DNA of 64,000 nucleotides from Streptomyces griseocarneus (GCF_014655595.1 NZ_BNBL01000006.1:249906-313905); one strand, 5' to 3'; positions 1-9,291 are shown, counted from the stretch's first letter. Notes: generated by a model not told the origin, from the letters alone. Translations and numbers: made by a program.

Positions 1-81
1 GCCGAGCTGTGCGAAGAGGAGCACCGGAACCTGCGGCGCGGCTGGGAGCAGCTCCTCGCGCCGTACAAGACCGACCGCTGA
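1..81 (+). CDS. 3' end of an unidentified gene (partial)
   Basis: The frame is open from the window edge to a TGA at 79-81 and encodes the last 26 residues of a protein. The visible tail is charged, contains an RRGWEQLLAPYK segment and ends in KTDR. A terminator-like hairpin overlaps the stop, which supports a real gene end. The fragment is too short to assign a family. Confidence 0.6.
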   Translation, partial: AELCEEEHRNLRRGWEQLLAPYKTDR

Positions 82-108
82 CCGGCCCCCGTGAGGGGAG
101 GGCCGGTC
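80..108. terminator. Bidirectional terminator between convergent genes
   Basis: A 9 bp perfect stem (GACCGGCCC with GGGCCGGTC, loop of 11) starts within the stop codon of the left-edge gene and lies before the stop of the convergent XRE/TPR gene. There is no U-tract, as is usual in Streptomyces. Confidence 0.55.
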
Positions 109-129
109 GGCGGTCCCACACGTCCGCGC

Positions 130-1512
130 CTACGGCCGCGGCCAGGGCGGCGGCGCCGTCGGCGCCGGGCCCAGCGTCGTGGTGCCGGGCGCGGCCCGGT
201 GGCCCAGCCCCGTGCGGTAGGCGTCCAGGGCCGCCTCCGTACGTCCCGTGCGCCGCAGCAGGTCGCCCAGCAGCCTGCACAGGTCGGCGAGGTCGCCGGC
301 GGCTCCCGTGCGCTCCAGCAGGGACAGGGCGGCGCAGTAGTGCTCCTCGGCGGCGTCGGTGTCGGCGCGCTCCTCGGCGATGAGCCCCAGCAGGCGGTGC
401 GCGCCGCCCGCGTGCACCGCGCCGCGCTCGGCGCCCAGGGCGGTGGGGGACAGCAGCGGGCGCAGCAGCTCCTCCGCCTCGGCGGCCTTGCCCCGGCGCC
501 GCAGCACGTCCGCCAGCTCCACCTCGACCTGCACGGTGAACAGGGCGGCGCGCTTGGACGCCAGCATGTCGCGGGCGGTGCGCAGCTCGGTCTCGGCCTT
601 GCGCAGGTTGCCGTCCTGCGCGTGGACGTAGCCGCGCATCCAGTGGCAGTGGGCCAGTTCGGTCCGTATGTGCAGCTGCTGGTAGAGCTCCTGGGCCTTG
701 GCCAGGGAGGCGTCGGCGTCGGCGATCCGGCCCTCGGCGATCAGCGTGCGGGCGACGCCGCGGTGCATGCCGGCGACGAGCGCGGGGTTGTCCACCTGGG
801 GTGCGAGGGCGAGCGCCAGCTCCGCGGCGTGCGCGGCACGCGCGTGTGCCCCCATGTCCATGTAGGGGGCGATGGAGGCGGTGTAGAGCAGGAGCAGGGC
901 GTCGGGGTCGTGCATGCCGGAGGCGTTCAGCTCGTCGACCGCGGTCTCCAGCAGGTAGCAGGCGTAGCGCAGTTCGCCGGCCAGGAGGTGGGCGGTGGCC
1001 CGCCCGCGCAGGGCCGGGACGCGGCGCGGCAGCGGCTGGCCGGCGAGCAGGGCCTCGGCCTCGGCGAAGAGGTCGCGCGCGTCGGTGAGGTCGCCGGTCT
1101 CCAGGGCGCAGTCGCCGAGCCCGAGGAGGGCGGTGAACCGCTCGCCCACGAGCTCCAGGGCCGCCGCCTCGTCGCGCAGGGTCCGGAAGAGCGCGGCGGC
1201 GTCCTCGGCGTCGCCGGTGGCCAGGGTGCGCCGGGCGTCGGTCAGCCGCAGCCGCAGCTCGGTGGCCAGGTGCGGGGGGCGGCCCGTGGCGAGCTCCTCC
1301 ACGGTGATCCCCAGGCGCCCCGCGAGGTGCCGCAGGGCGGTCTCGGAGGGGCGGACCCGGCCGGCCTCCAGGGTGGAGACGTAGGCGGCCGTGTAGGCGG
1401 GCTCCGCCAGCTGCTTCTGGGTCAGTCCCTTTTCGGTTCGCAGCCGCAGGACGCGGCGGCCGATGTCGGAGGGCTCGTCCGCCCGTATGCCGTGGGTGCT
1501 GTTCTCGGCCAC
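130..1512 (-). CDS. XRE-family regulator with C-terminal TPR-like repeats
   Basis: The product is a 460-residue helix-turn-helix protein. Residues about 17-70 form an XRE/Cro HTH (RRVLRLRTEKGLTQKQLAE, then YVSTLEAGRVRPSE). The remaining roughly 380 residues are Ala/Leu/Glu-rich helical repeats typical of tetratricopeptide regulators. I chose the GTG at 1512 because GAGGGG lies 5 nt upstream of it; a TTG at 1545 and an ATG at 1530 are also in frame without a good ribosome site. It is divergent from the hydrolase at 1582 across a 69 bp gap that contains repeated GTAA/TTAC half-sites, so autoregulation and control of the neighbour are plausible. The ligand is unknown. Confidence 0.85.
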   Translation of the reverse strand: MAENSTHGIRADEPSDIGRRVLRLRTEKGLTQKQLAEPAYTAAYVSTLEAGRVRPSETALRHLAGRLGITVEELATGRPPHLATELRLRLTDARRTLATGDAEDAAALFRTLRDEAAALELVGERFTALLGLGDCALETGDLTDARDLFAEAEALLAGQPLPRRVPALRGRATAHLLAGELRYACYLLETAVDELNASGMHDPDALLLLYTASIAPYMDMGAHARAAHAAELALALAPQVDNPALVAGMHRGVARTLIAEGRIADADASLAKAQELYQQLHIRTELAHCHWMRGYVHAQDGNLRKAETELRTARDMLASKRAALFTVQVEVELADVLRRRGKAAEAEELLRPLLSPTALGAERGAVHAGGAHRLLGLIAEERADTDAAEEHYCAALSLLERTGAAGDLADLCRLLGDLLRRTGRTEAALDAYRTGLGHRAAPGTTTLGPAPTAPPPWPRP

Positions 1513-1553
1513 TTCCGCCCCTCGGTACATTGCGCCGTGATTCAAGCCGTTGG

Positions 1554-1579
1554 GTAAATCTGCTTACGTGAGGATGTAA
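1554..1579. promoter_or_regulatory. Candidate operator in divergent promoter region
   Basis: Three alternating half-sites are visible: GTAA (1554-1557), TTAC (1564-1567) and GTAA (1576-1579). They form GTAA-N6-TTAC and TTAC-N8-GTAA inverted repeats in the short gap between the XRE regulator and the hydrolase. Binding by the neighbouring regulator is inference. Confidence 0.3.
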
Positions 1580-1581
1580 CC

Positions 1582-2922
1582 GTGTCATCCGTGCCGAAGT
1601 TGCCCGGGGTCACCCGGGTGGGGGACCAGGCCGTCACCTTCCGCCAGCCGGGCCTCGTGCTGACCGACCGCTTCTTCGACGTCCCGCTCGACCACGCCGA
1701 CCCCGGCGGCGAGCGCATCCGCCTCTACGGCCGCGAGGTCGTCGCCGCCGGCCGCGCGCACGAGGAACTGCCCTGGCTGGTCTACCTGCAGGGCGGGCCC
1801 GGATTCCCCGCCGGGCGGCCCGTGGGCCGCGAGAACTGGCTCGACCGGGCCCTGGAGGAGTACCGCGTGCTGCTCCTCGACCAGCGCGGCACCGGCCGTT
1901 CCACGCCCGCCACCCGGCAGACGCTGCCGCTGTGCGGCACCCCGGAGCGCCAGGCCGACTACCTCGCCCGCTTCCGCGCCGACTCCATCGTCCGCGACTG
2001 CGAGTACATCCGCCCCCGCCTCACCGGCGGCCGGCCCTGGACCGTCCTCGGGCAGAGCTTCGGCGGCTTCTGCGCGGTCACCTACCTGTCGCTCGCGCCG
2101 GAGGGCCTCGAGCGGGTGCTGATCACGGGCGGCCTGCCCTCCCTGGACGCCGACGCGGACGCCGTCTACCGCGCCGCCTATCCGCGCATGGAGCGCAAGT
2201 GCCTCGCGCACTACGCCCGTTACCCCGGCGACGAGGAAGCGGCCCGGCGCATCGCCGAGCACCTCGCCGAACGGGAGGAGATCCTGCCGGACGGCTCCCT
2301 GCTGACCGTCGAGGCCTTCCAGCAGCTCGGCATCCTGCTGGGCACGGGCGACGGCTCGCACCGGCTGCACTACCTCCTGGAGGACGCGTTCGTTCCCACG
2401 CCCGGCGGACCGCGTCTGTCCGACGCGTTCGGCGAGCAGGCCGCGGCGGTGCTCTCGCGCGCCGCCAGCCCTCTGTACACCATCCTCCATGAGGCCATTT
2501 ATGCCCAGGACGGCCGGGCGACGCACTGGTCGGCGGAACGGATACGCGCGGAATTCCCGCAGTTCGAACGCCACTTCGAGCCCGGTGGCCGCTTCCTCTT
2601 CACCGGCGAGACCGTCCACCCCTGGATGCTGCACACCCAGCCCGCCCTGCGCCCGCTGCGCCGCACCGCCGAAATCCTCGCCGAACGCACGGACTGGACG
2701 CCGCTCTACGACGCCGGGCGCCTGGCCCGCACCACCGTGCCGGTCGCGGCCGCCGTCTACCACGACGACCTGTACGTCGACACCGCGCACTCGCTGCGCA
2801 CGGCGGGCGCCGTCGCGGGCCTGCGGACGTGGGTCACGGACGAGTTCGAGCACGACGGCCTGCGCGCCGGCGGCCGCACGGTGCTGGACCGCCTGCTGCG
2901 GCTCGTGAACGACGAGGCGTAG
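1582..2922 (+). CDS. Alpha/beta hydrolase, prolyl aminopeptidase type (S33)
   Basis: The product has 446 residues, about the usual length for actinobacterial proline iminopeptidases, which remove N-terminal proline from peptides. The family motifs are in order: GGPG (71-74, oxyanion region), DQRGTGRS (100-107) and the nucleophile elbow GQSFGG with Ser159. A late Asp (HDDLYVDT) and a His (EFEHDG) complete a plausible triad. It lacks a signal peptide, so it is cytosolic. The GTG start has GAGGAT about 6 nt upstream. It is divergently transcribed from an XRE/TPR regulator, which may control it. Substrate specificity cannot be read from sequence alone. Confidence 0.88.
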   Translation: MSSVPKLPGVTRVGDQAVTFRQPGLVLTDRFFDVPLDHADPGGERIRLYGREVVAAGRAHEELPWLVYLQGGPGFPAGRPVGRENWLDRALEEYRVLLLDQRGTGRSTPATRQTLPLCGTPERQADYLARFRADSIVRDCEYIRPRLTGGRPWTVLGQSFGGFCAVTYLSLAPEGLERVLITGGLPSLDADADAVYRAAYPRMERKCLAHYARYPGDEEAARRIAEHLAEREEILPDGSLLTVEAFQQLGILLGTGDGSHRLHYLLEDAFVPTPGGPRLSDAFGEQAAAVLSRAASPLYTILHEAIYAQDGRATHWSAERIRAEFPQFERHFEPGGRFLFTGETVHPWMLHTQPALRPLRRTAEILAERTDWTPLYDAGRLARTTVPVAAAVYHDDLYVDTAHSLRTAGAVAGLRTWVTDEFEHDGLRAGGRTVLDRLLRLVNDEA

Positions 2923-2956
2923 GAAGCCACTTAGGTAACACCCCGCATCTCGACCA

Positions 2957-2985
2957 TTGTCATGAACCTCCCGACCCTCTACGTT
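2957..2985 (+). promoter_or_regulatory. Candidate promoter of the M64 protease gene
   Basis: TTGTCA (2957-2962) and TACGTT (2980-2985) are separated by 17 nt and sit about 70 nt before the start codon. This is a reasonable housekeeping-sigma promoter but was identified by eye only. Confidence 0.35.
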
Positions 2986-3054
2986 GAGCGGCACCTTAAC
3001 GCGACTTAACTCGCCACTTGAGCGGCGGGTTTCGGTTTCGGGAGGAAACCCCCC

Positions 3055-4359
3055 ATGCACCGACGAATATCCGTCGCGGCAGGCATGGCCGCCCTGGTCA
3101 TGCTTGCCGCCGCCACCGGCGCCTCGGCTGCCGATCCGGCAGTTGGCCGGCAGCCGCAGACCAAACCCACTCAACGGGTGGAGTACTTCAACGAACCCGG
3201 CGGCCATCCGCAGCACACCACCGTCCCCGCCCCGAGCGGCCCGCCCCGCTCCCTGCGCCCCTGGACCAAGGGCGACGGCGAGGTGACGTCCGTCGTCGAC
3301 AACGGCCCGGTGGGCACCAAGCTCGACGTCGTCTTCATCGGCGACGGCTACACCGCCTCCCAGCAGGACGCCTTCCACGCGGCCGTCCGCACCAAGTGGG
3401 CGAAGATGTCGGCGGTCGAGCCCTACGCCTCGTACCGCGGCCTCTTCAACGTCTGGGCCGTCGACACCGTCTCGCACGACTCCGGCGTCTCGGGCGACCC
3501 GGTCCAGGGCGTCGTCAAGGACACCGCGCTCCGCTCGGGCTTCTTCTGCGACGGCATCGAGCGCCTGCTGTGCGTCGACACCGCCCGGGTCGAGGCGTAC
3601 GCCGCCAAGGCGCCCGCCGCCGACCTGGTCGTGGTGCTGTCCAACTCCACCAAGTACGGCGGCGCCGGCTACAACGACGTCGTCTCCAAGGCGGGTTACG
3701 ACGGCGTCGCCACCGCCTCCTCCGACCACGAGAAGTCCGACCAGGTCGCCGTCCACGAGACCGGCCACTCCCTGGGCAAGCTCGCCGACGAGTACCAGTA
3801 CGACGAGTACGGCACCTACACCGGCCCCGAGCCCGCCGACGTCAACACCAGCACGTTCGGCTCCGGCCCGATGGCCGGCCAGCGCGCGAAGTGGTACCGC
3901 TGGCTCGGCCGGACCTCGCCGGACGGCGGCACCGTCGGCACGTACGAGGGCGGCGGCTACTACCCCCGGGGCCTCTACCGGCCCACCGAGAACTCGATCA
4001 TGAGATCGCTGGGCCGCGAGTTCAACCTCCCCGGCCGCGAGGCGATGATCGCCGGCTTCTACCGGCACGCGAGCGTGCTCGCCAAGGCGGCCGGCTCGAG
4101 CGGCACCACCGCCGCCCGCGGGCAGCGCGTCGCCGTCCGGCTTCCGGCGGCCACCACCGAGGTCCGCTGGTACGTCGACGGCCGTGAGGCCCGCGCGGTC
4201 AGGGGCCGCACATCGGTCGTCCCCCGCACGCTCGGCGTCCCCGCCGACGGACGCCCGCACACGCTGACCGCGGGAGGGGTCGACCGCACGGACGCCGTCC
4301 TCGACCCGGAGCTGGCCAAGCGGCTGCGGGGCCAGGTCTCGTGGCAGATCACGCGCTGA
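3055..4359 (+). CDS. Secreted M64-family zinc metallopeptidase
   Basis: The protein has 434 residues. It opens with a classic signal peptide (basic MHRR, hydrophobic core, cleavage near ASA-AD at 25/26), so it is exported. The zinc motif HETGHSLGKLADEY (His234, Glu235, His238, then a downstream acidic DEY) is that of the IgA-peptidase M64 family. An ENSIMRSLG segment downstream resembles the conserved substrate-pocket region. The start is an ATG behind a strong GGGAGGAAA site. M64 proteins in Streptomyces are generally uncharacterised secreted peptidases, and IgA cleavage is not implied. It is followed by the convergent winged-helix gene. Confidence 0.88.
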   Translation: MHRRISVAAGMAALVMLAAATGASAADPAVGRQPQTKPTQRVEYFNEPGGHPQHTTVPAPSGPPRSLRPWTKGDGEVTSVVDNGPVGTKLDVVFIGDGYTASQQDAFHAAVRTKWAKMSAVEPYASYRGLFNVWAVDTVSHDSGVSGDPVQGVVKDTALRSGFFCDGIERLLCVDTARVEAYAAKAPAADLVVVLSNSTKYGGAGYNDVVSKAGYDGVATASSDHEKSDQVAVHETGHSLGKLADEYQYDEYGTYTGPEPADVNTSTFGSGPMAGQRAKWYRWLGRTSPDGGTVGTYEGGGYYPRGLYRPTENSIMRSLGREFNLPGREAMIAGFYRHASVLAKAAGSSGTTAARGQRVAVRLPAATTEVRWYVDGREARAVRGRTSVVPRTLGVPADGRPHTLTAGGVDRTDAVLDPELAKRLRGQVSWQITR

Positions 4360-4423
4360 CGGGGCGGAGCGCCGCACCGGCCTGCCCCGCGCGCCGGCCG
4401 CGGCCCCGGCGGACCGGCTCGCC

Positions 4424-5602
4424 CTAGCGGACCAGTTCGCGCTCCAGCGGGGTGCGGAATCGCGGCGTGACGCGCGTGTCCCCGATCCAGGAGGACAGCC
4501 GTTCCGCTTCCGCCGCGATCGCCGCCCCAGCCTCCCGCCCGGCGTCCTGGAGGAGCCGCCAGACGATCTCGCCGTTCGCCCGCTGGGCCCACCCGCCCAC
4601 GACGCGGCCGTTCCACCACACCGTGGGCCCGACGTTGCCCGCCCGGTCGAAGAGGAAGGGGACGTGCTCCGGGGCCAGGTACCAGTCCCGCTCCCGCCAC
4701 CCCATGGCCGTGGGGTCGAGCCCCGGCAGCAGCGCGGCCCAGTCCCCGGCGGGCCCGGCGTCCTCGAGGTCGCCGGGCAGCGCGACGCCCGGACCCGCCC
4801 CGAGCCGCACGTCCACGGCCCCCACGTCCGCCAGCGCCGCCCGCGTGTCCCGCAGCGTCCAGCCCGTCCACCACTTCAGGTCGCCTTCCGTGGAGGGCCC
4901 GAAGGACGCCAGCCAGCGCCGGACGAGCTCCGCCCGCGCCTCGCGCAACGGCCGCTCGGGCAGCACCGGCGCCGGCGCCCACGGATAGAGGCTGCTGGTC
5001 CACGAACCGCGTGGCCTGCTGCGCCGCACATGGCCGTCCGAGGCCAGCAACCGCACCACCCGGCTGCCGACGCTCTGCCGGGACTCGTACGGCTTGCCGG
5101 GCGACGTCAAAAGCGTCTCCTTGAGCGCGGGAACGTCCCGGGCCAGCTCGGCCGTCGTCGCCTCGCCGCGCGCGGCCAGCGCCTCGAGCACCGCGCGCTC
5201 GGTCGCGGCCAGCCGCCGCTCGTCCCAGGGCGCGCCGCCCTCGGCGTTCTCGCGCAGGGTCTTCAGCAGCGTCGCCCGCTCCCGCCGGGCGATCTCGCGG
5301 GCGGTGGAGGAGCCGACGCAGGGGGCGACCTCGGTGGTCACCGCGAAGAGCGTGCGCCGCATGGACAGCAGCTTCACCAGCGTGACGTCCTCGTACAGCG
5401 CCCGGTCCACCGCGCCGGCCGACGGCTCGGCCAGGCGGGCGCAGGCGGACAGGTAGACGGTCGCCGCGTCGGTGGCGTGCAGGGCGACCAGGGCGTCGGC
5501 CACGGCCTCGACGGAGGCGGCCCGGCGGGCGGGGGCCAGGAGGTGGCGGGTGCCGAGGCGGGCGCGGCGCTGCTCGTCACCGATGCGGGGGGCGGGGCTC
5601 AT
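4424..5602 (-). CDS. Winged-helix DNA-binding protein (HTH_42 / AlkZ-like fold)
   Basis: A 392-residue protein of the HTH_42 family, which includes the crosslink-repair glycosylase AlkZ/YcaQ but has many members of unproven function. The N-terminal region (RHLLAPARRAASVEAVADAL, then LHATDAATVYLSA) and a SMRRTLFAVTTE segment match the typical layout, and the C-terminal half carries conserved Trp-rich stretches (WWTGWTL, VWWNGRVVGGW). I could not find a clear Gln-X-Gln catalytic signature at the expected place, so glycosylase activity should not be assumed. It is transcribed away from the tRNA region and converges on the M64 gene. Confidence 0.75.
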   Translation of the reverse strand: MSPAPRIGDEQRRARLGTRHLLAPARRAASVEAVADALVALHATDAATVYLSACARLAEPSAGAVDRALYEDVTLVKLLSMRRTLFAVTTEVAPCVGSSTAREIARRERATLLKTLRENAEGGAPWDERRLAATERAVLEALAARGEATTAELARDVPALKETLLTSPGKPYESRQSVGSRVVRLLASDGHVRRSRPRGSWTSSLYPWAPAPVLPERPLREARAELVRRWLASFGPSTEGDLKWWTGWTLRDTRAALADVGAVDVRLGAGPGVALPGDLEDAGPAGDWAALLPGLDPTAMGWRERDWYLAPEHVPFLFDRAGNVGPTVWWNGRVVGGWAQRANGEIVWRLLQDAGREAGAAIAAEAERLSSWIGDTRVTPRFRTPLERELVR

Positions 5603-5706
5603 GGGGCGACCGTAGAGGGCGACCAGGCCGGATCGTGTCCTACATGGCCGCCGGACACGGCCCCGGCGCGGGAGCCGGCCCGGCCCGACCGGGTGAGGAC
5701 ATGAAG

Positions 5707-5738
5707 AAAGGGAGCCGGATCGTCATCCGGCTCCCTTT
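5707..5738 (-). terminator. Terminator downstream of tRNA-Arg
   Basis: A perfect 14 bp stem (AAAGGGAGCCGGAT paired with ATCCGGCTCCCTTT) with a 4 nt loop lies 8 nt beyond the tRNA 3' end. It is read in the tRNA direction and followed by a short T-containing run. Confidence 0.85.
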
Positions 5739-5745
5739 CAGGATG

Positions 5746-5818
5746 TGCGCTCGGCAGGATTCGAACCTGCAACCTCTTGATCCGTAGTCAAGTGCTCTAT
5801 CCGTTAAGCTACGAGCGC
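5746..5818 (-). tRNA. tRNA-Arg (anticodon ACG)
   Basis: The 73 nt sequence folds into a full cloverleaf. The acceptor stem is GCGCTCG/CGAGCGC with discriminator A, and the T arm is GCAGG-TTCGAAT-CCTGC. The anticodon stem CTTGA/TCAAG carries loop CTACGGA, giving anticodon ACG for arginine CGU-type codons. CCA is not encoded. A strong terminator follows. Open reading frames running through this stretch are artefacts. Confidence 0.97.
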
Positions 5819-5959
5819 TCGGCCACCAGTGGTTTTCGGCCATCCGGTCGGCGTTGCGGGAACAACTGTACATGAAATGTTCCGCTGCTCTTGCGCGCGC
5901 AGGGTGAAGCCGTCGGCACGACCACGGCTCGGCCCCGTGCCGTGGGGCAAGATGTGCTC

Positions 5960-7558
5960 ATGGGCACCTTCGCTGCACACGGCGGTCTCATCGCCGGGCG
6001 GTATCGGCTCGTCCGGAAGATCGGGCGCGGCGGGATGGGCACCGTATGGCGCGCCACCGACGAGTTGCTGGCCCGCGAGGTGGCGGTCAAAGAGCTGCAC
6101 GTGGACGATCAGCAGTCCGCGGAGGCCGTCAGGACCCAGTACGACCGCATGCTGCGCGAGGCACGCGCGGTGGCGTTGATCAAGCATCCGAACGTGATCG
6201 TCATGCACGACATCGTCGAGCAGGACGGGCGGCCCTGGATCGTCATGGAGCTGATCGAGGGCCGGTCGCTGTCGGGCCTGCTCTCGGCGGAGGGCCCGGT
6301 CACCCCGCGCGAGGCCGCCCGGATCGGCGTGGCGATGCTGGGCGCGCTGCGCGCGGCGCACGCGCGCGGGGTGCTGCACCGGGACATCAAGCCGCCGAAC
6401 GTCCTGATGGAGGCCGCGACGGGCCGGGTCGTGCTCACCGACTTCGGCATCGCCCAGGTGTCGGGGGCGACGACGATCACGGAGGCGGGCGCGTTCGTCG
6501 GCTCGCCGGAGTACACCGCGCCGGAGCGGATGTCGGGCGGCCCGGCCGGGCCGCAGTCCGACCTGTGGTCGCTGGGGGTGCTGCTGTGCACCGCCCTCAA
6601 CGGCGAGTCGCCCTTCCACCGCGACTCGCTGGGCGGCATCCTGCACGCCGTCGTCTACGACGAGATCCGGCCGCCGGAGGCGGCCGGTCCGCTGCTGCCG
6701 GTCGTCCAGGGGCTGCTGGAGCGCGACCCCGTCCACCGGATGAGCGCCGACGACGCCGAGCGGCTGCTGCAGGCGTACCTCGACACCGGCCGCCTCCCCG
6801 CGCTCCCGGAGGGTTACACCCCGACGCGTACGGGCCTGGCGGCCGTCCCCGGCTCCCCGGGGCCCGCCGGGGCCGCCCCGGTGGGCCTGCGGGCGCGTAC
6901 GGCCCTGCTGGCGGCGGTCACGCTCGTGGCCCTGGCCGGCATGGGCGCGGGTCTGGCCGCGCTGCTGATCGACCGGGGCGCCGGTCCCGGCGCCGGGGCG
7001 GACGCCAGGCCCGGCCGGTCGGTCGTCGCCGGGCCGCCGAAGCCGCCGACCCTTCCCGACGCCCCCGTCAGCGCGTCCGTCACCGCGCCCGCCGGTTTCC
7101 ACGCCGTCCAGGACCCGGCGGGCTTCGCGCTCGCCGTGCCCGACGGCTTCACCCGCTCCTTCGAGCCGCCGCGCGTCTTCTACTACGCGCCCGGAAAGGA
7201 GTTCCGCATCGGCGTGCTGATCCAGGACGTGCAGGAGGGCGGTCCGATCGGCGTGATGCGCAGCTCCGCCGCCCTCGCCCCGGACCGCTACCCCGGCTAC
7301 CGCGACGGCAAGGTGGAGCGCACGGTGCACCAGGGACACCGGGCCGCCTCCTGGGAGTTCAGCTGGGACGGCTTCGACGAGGGAGCGGGCAAGGCGCCTG
7401 CCGGGCCGCGGCACACCTACGACATCGCCTGGGACGAGGGGGAGAAGATGTACGACGTGTGGGTGTCCTCCCCGGCGGACAGGACGGCGGAGGGTCGCCG
7501 CTATTTTGATGTCGCGCTGTCCACCTTTGTCCGGACGAAGCCGGTCTCATCCCCCTGA
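5960..7558 (+). CDS. Membrane Ser/Thr protein kinase (PknB-like, no PASTA)
   Basis: A 532-residue Hanks-type kinase. The glycine loop GRGGMG is at 22-27, the catalytic lysine is K44 (VAVKEL), and HRDIKPPN, DFG and the APE-like TAPERM follow. After a linker there is one transmembrane helix (LLAAVTLVALAGMGAGLAAL). The outer domain of about 170 residues starts near FHAVQDPAGFALAVPDGF and is not PASTA-like. The start could also be a GTG two codons earlier at 5954; neither has a strong Shine-Dalgarno site. It lies next to a second kinase with 52 nt between them, so they may be co-transcribed. The phosphorylation targets are unknown. Confidence 0.9.
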   Translation: MGTFAAHGGLIAGRYRLVRKIGRGGMGTVWRATDELLAREVAVKELHVDDQQSAEAVRTQYDRMLREARAVALIKHPNVIVMHDIVEQDGRPWIVMELIEGRSLSGLLSAEGPVTPREAARIGVAMLGALRAAHARGVLHRDIKPPNVLMEAATGRVVLTDFGIAQVSGATTITEAGAFVGSPEYTAPERMSGGPAGPQSDLWSLGVLLCTALNGESPFHRDSLGGILHAVVYDEIRPPEAAGPLLPVVQGLLERDPVHRMSADDAERLLQAYLDTGRLPALPEGYTPTRTGLAAVPGSPGPAGAAPVGLRARTALLAAVTLVALAGMGAGLAALLIDRGAGPGAGADARPGRSVVAGPPKPPTLPDAPVSASVTAPAGFHAVQDPAGFALAVPDGFTRSFEPPRVFYYAPGKEFRIGVLIQDVQEGGPIGVMRSSAALAPDRYPGYRDGKVERTVHQGHRAASWEFSWDGFDEGAGKAPAGPRHTYDIAWDEGEKMYDVWVSSPADRTAEGRRYFDVALSTFVRTKPVSSP

Positions 7559-7610
7559 CCAGCGGCTTTCGAGGTGCGGCCGGGGTGGGGCGGTTGGTAA
7601 TGATGGGGCC

Positions 7611-9233
7611 ATGACGAACGACGGGGGATGGGCGAGCGGGCCCACCAGTTACGAACTCCAGCCGCCGGCGCCCGGGGGCACCCCTCATGTCCCCACCCAG
7701 GCGCACGCCGCCGCCCCCGACCCCGGCACGGGCCGGGTCGTGGGCGGCCGCTACCGCCTCCTGTCCCGCCTCGGCCACGGCGGCATGGGCACGGTCTGGA
7801 AGGCCCGCGACGAGGTCGTCGACCGTGACGTCGCCATCAAGGAGCCGCGCGTCCCGGACAACGTGCCCGAGAGCATGCGGCAGAACGTCCACCTGCGCAT
7901 GCAGCGCGAGGCGCGTGCCGCCGCCCGGATCGACCACCCCTCCGTCGTCACCGTCCACGACGTCGTCGTGGAGGACGGCCGTCCGTGGATCGTCATGGAG
8001 CTGGTGCGCGGGCACTCGCTCGCCGACCGGCTCGCGGAGGGCACCCTGGACCCGCGCGAGGCGGCCCGGGTCGGGCTGGCCGTGCTGGGCGCGCTGTCCG
8101 CCGCCCACGAGGCGGGGGTGCTGCACCGCGACGTGAAGCCCGACAACGTCCTGCTCGGGCGCAACGAGCGCGTCGTGCTCACCGACTTCGGCATCGCGCA
8201 GATCGAGGGTGAGCAGGGGCTGACGGAGACGGGCGCGTTCGTCGGCTCGCCGGAATACGTCGCCCCGGAGCGGGTGCTGGGCCAGCGGCCGGGCCCGGAG
8301 TCGGACCTGTGGTCGCTGGGCGTGGTGCTCTACACGGCCGCGGAGGGCATGTCCCCGTTCCGCCGCTCCAACACGCAGGCCACGATGCAGGCCATCCTGT
8401 CGGCCGATCCCCAGCTGCCGGCGCGCGGCAGAGGGGCGTTCTCCGAGATCGTCATGCAGCTGCTGCGCAAGGACCCCGCCGCCCGGCCGACGGCCGCCGA
8501 GGTCCGGCGGGCGCTGGAGTCCGTGGTCCACCCGCAGGCTCCGCAGCCGCCGGCGTTCGCCGCCACGGGCGCGCGCCCCGCCGGCAGCAAGTGGGTGCCG
8601 CCCGTGCTGCACGGCAACCGCGTTGCGCAGTGGGGGCTCGGGGGCGGCGTGGTGGCCGTGGCCGTCGCGGTGACGCTGCTGGTCGTGAACCCCTTCGCGG
8701 TCGGGCCGGCCGTTCCGCTGCACTGGAAGGTCCGGGACGAGCCCGAGATCGTCAAGGCGTCGCTCGCGGTGCCCGAGGACTACGTCAAGGAGGTGAACGC
8801 GGACGAGGGCTGGGTCGCGTTCCGCGACCCCAGCGGGGTCTTCGGCGTCGTCCTCACCCGTACGACCGAGGAGCCCAGGAACAAGTACTCCTCCGAGCAC
8901 GCGGTGATCGGCTCGGCGGAGGAGGAGGCCCAGAAGCTGGCCGCCTCCTACAAGGACGGCAAGGTGTCCGGAGTCAACGACCCCACGTCGGAGACGTCCA
9001 AGGCGGCCTCCTTCCAGGGCATGGAGGCGGCCGAGAGCGTCACCGTCTACCGCAGGTCGGGAGACGACGACAAGGACCCCAAGCGGGCCATACGCCAGCG
9101 CGTCATCGTCAACGATGCCAAGAACGTCTCCTGGAAGCTGGACGTCCGGATGCCCGCCGCCGGCCAGGGCCGCAAGGACGGCGACAAGCTCTTCACCAAC
9201 GTCCTCAAATACCTCAAAATCCAGGAGCAGTGA
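7611..9233 (+). CDS. Membrane Ser/Thr protein kinase with cytosolic N-terminal extension
   Basis: A 540-residue Hanks-type kinase that begins with about 45 residues rich in Pro/Ala/Gly before the kinase core. The core shows the glycine loop GHGGMG, VAIKEP lysine, LHRDVKPDNVLL, TDFGIA and VAPERV. A single membrane helix (GGGVVAVAVAVTLLVV) precedes an outer domain of about 170 residues with the same VPEDYV ... FRDPSG pattern as the upstream kinase. The ATG at 7611 was chosen because the upstream in-frame codons overlap the preceding gene. It probably signals envelope state together with the adjacent kinase. Confidence 0.9.
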   Translation: MTNDGGWASGPTSYELQPPAPGGTPHVPTQAHAAAPDPGTGRVVGGRYRLLSRLGHGGMGTVWKARDEVVDRDVAIKEPRVPDNVPESMRQNVHLRMQREARAAARIDHPSVVTVHDVVVEDGRPWIVMELVRGHSLADRLAEGTLDPREAARVGLAVLGALSAAHEAGVLHRDVKPDNVLLGRNERVVLTDFGIAQIEGEQGLTETGAFVGSPEYVAPERVLGQRPGPESDLWSLGVVLYTAAEGMSPFRRSNTQATMQAILSADPQLPARGRGAFSEIVMQLLRKDPAARPTAAEVRRALESVVHPQAPQPPAFAATGARPAGSKWVPPVLHGNRVAQWGLGGGVVAVAVAVTLLVVNPFAVGPAVPLHWKVRDEPEIVKASLAVPEDYVKEVNADEGWVAFRDPSGVFGVVLTRTTEEPRNKYSSEHAVIGSAEEEAQKLAASYKDGKVSGVNDPTSETSKAASFQGMEAAESVTVYRRSGDDDKDPKRAIRQRVIVNDAKNVSWKLDVRMPAAGQGRKDGDKLFTNVLKYLKIQEQ

Positions 9234-9291
9234 CCCATTTGAGGTTACCGGCGGGTACCCAAAGAGTCCCACCCGTCATACGCTCACCCGC

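Noticed and set aside
1585..4377. 930-codon open frame on the minus strand
   Set aside because: It lies antisense across the hydrolase and M64 genes, both of which have clear family motifs. The translation is Gly/Val/Ala/Arg-rich with no domain and reflects GC bias.
5640..5873. 77-codon minus-strand frame
   Set aside because: It reads straight through the tRNA-Arg and its terminator.
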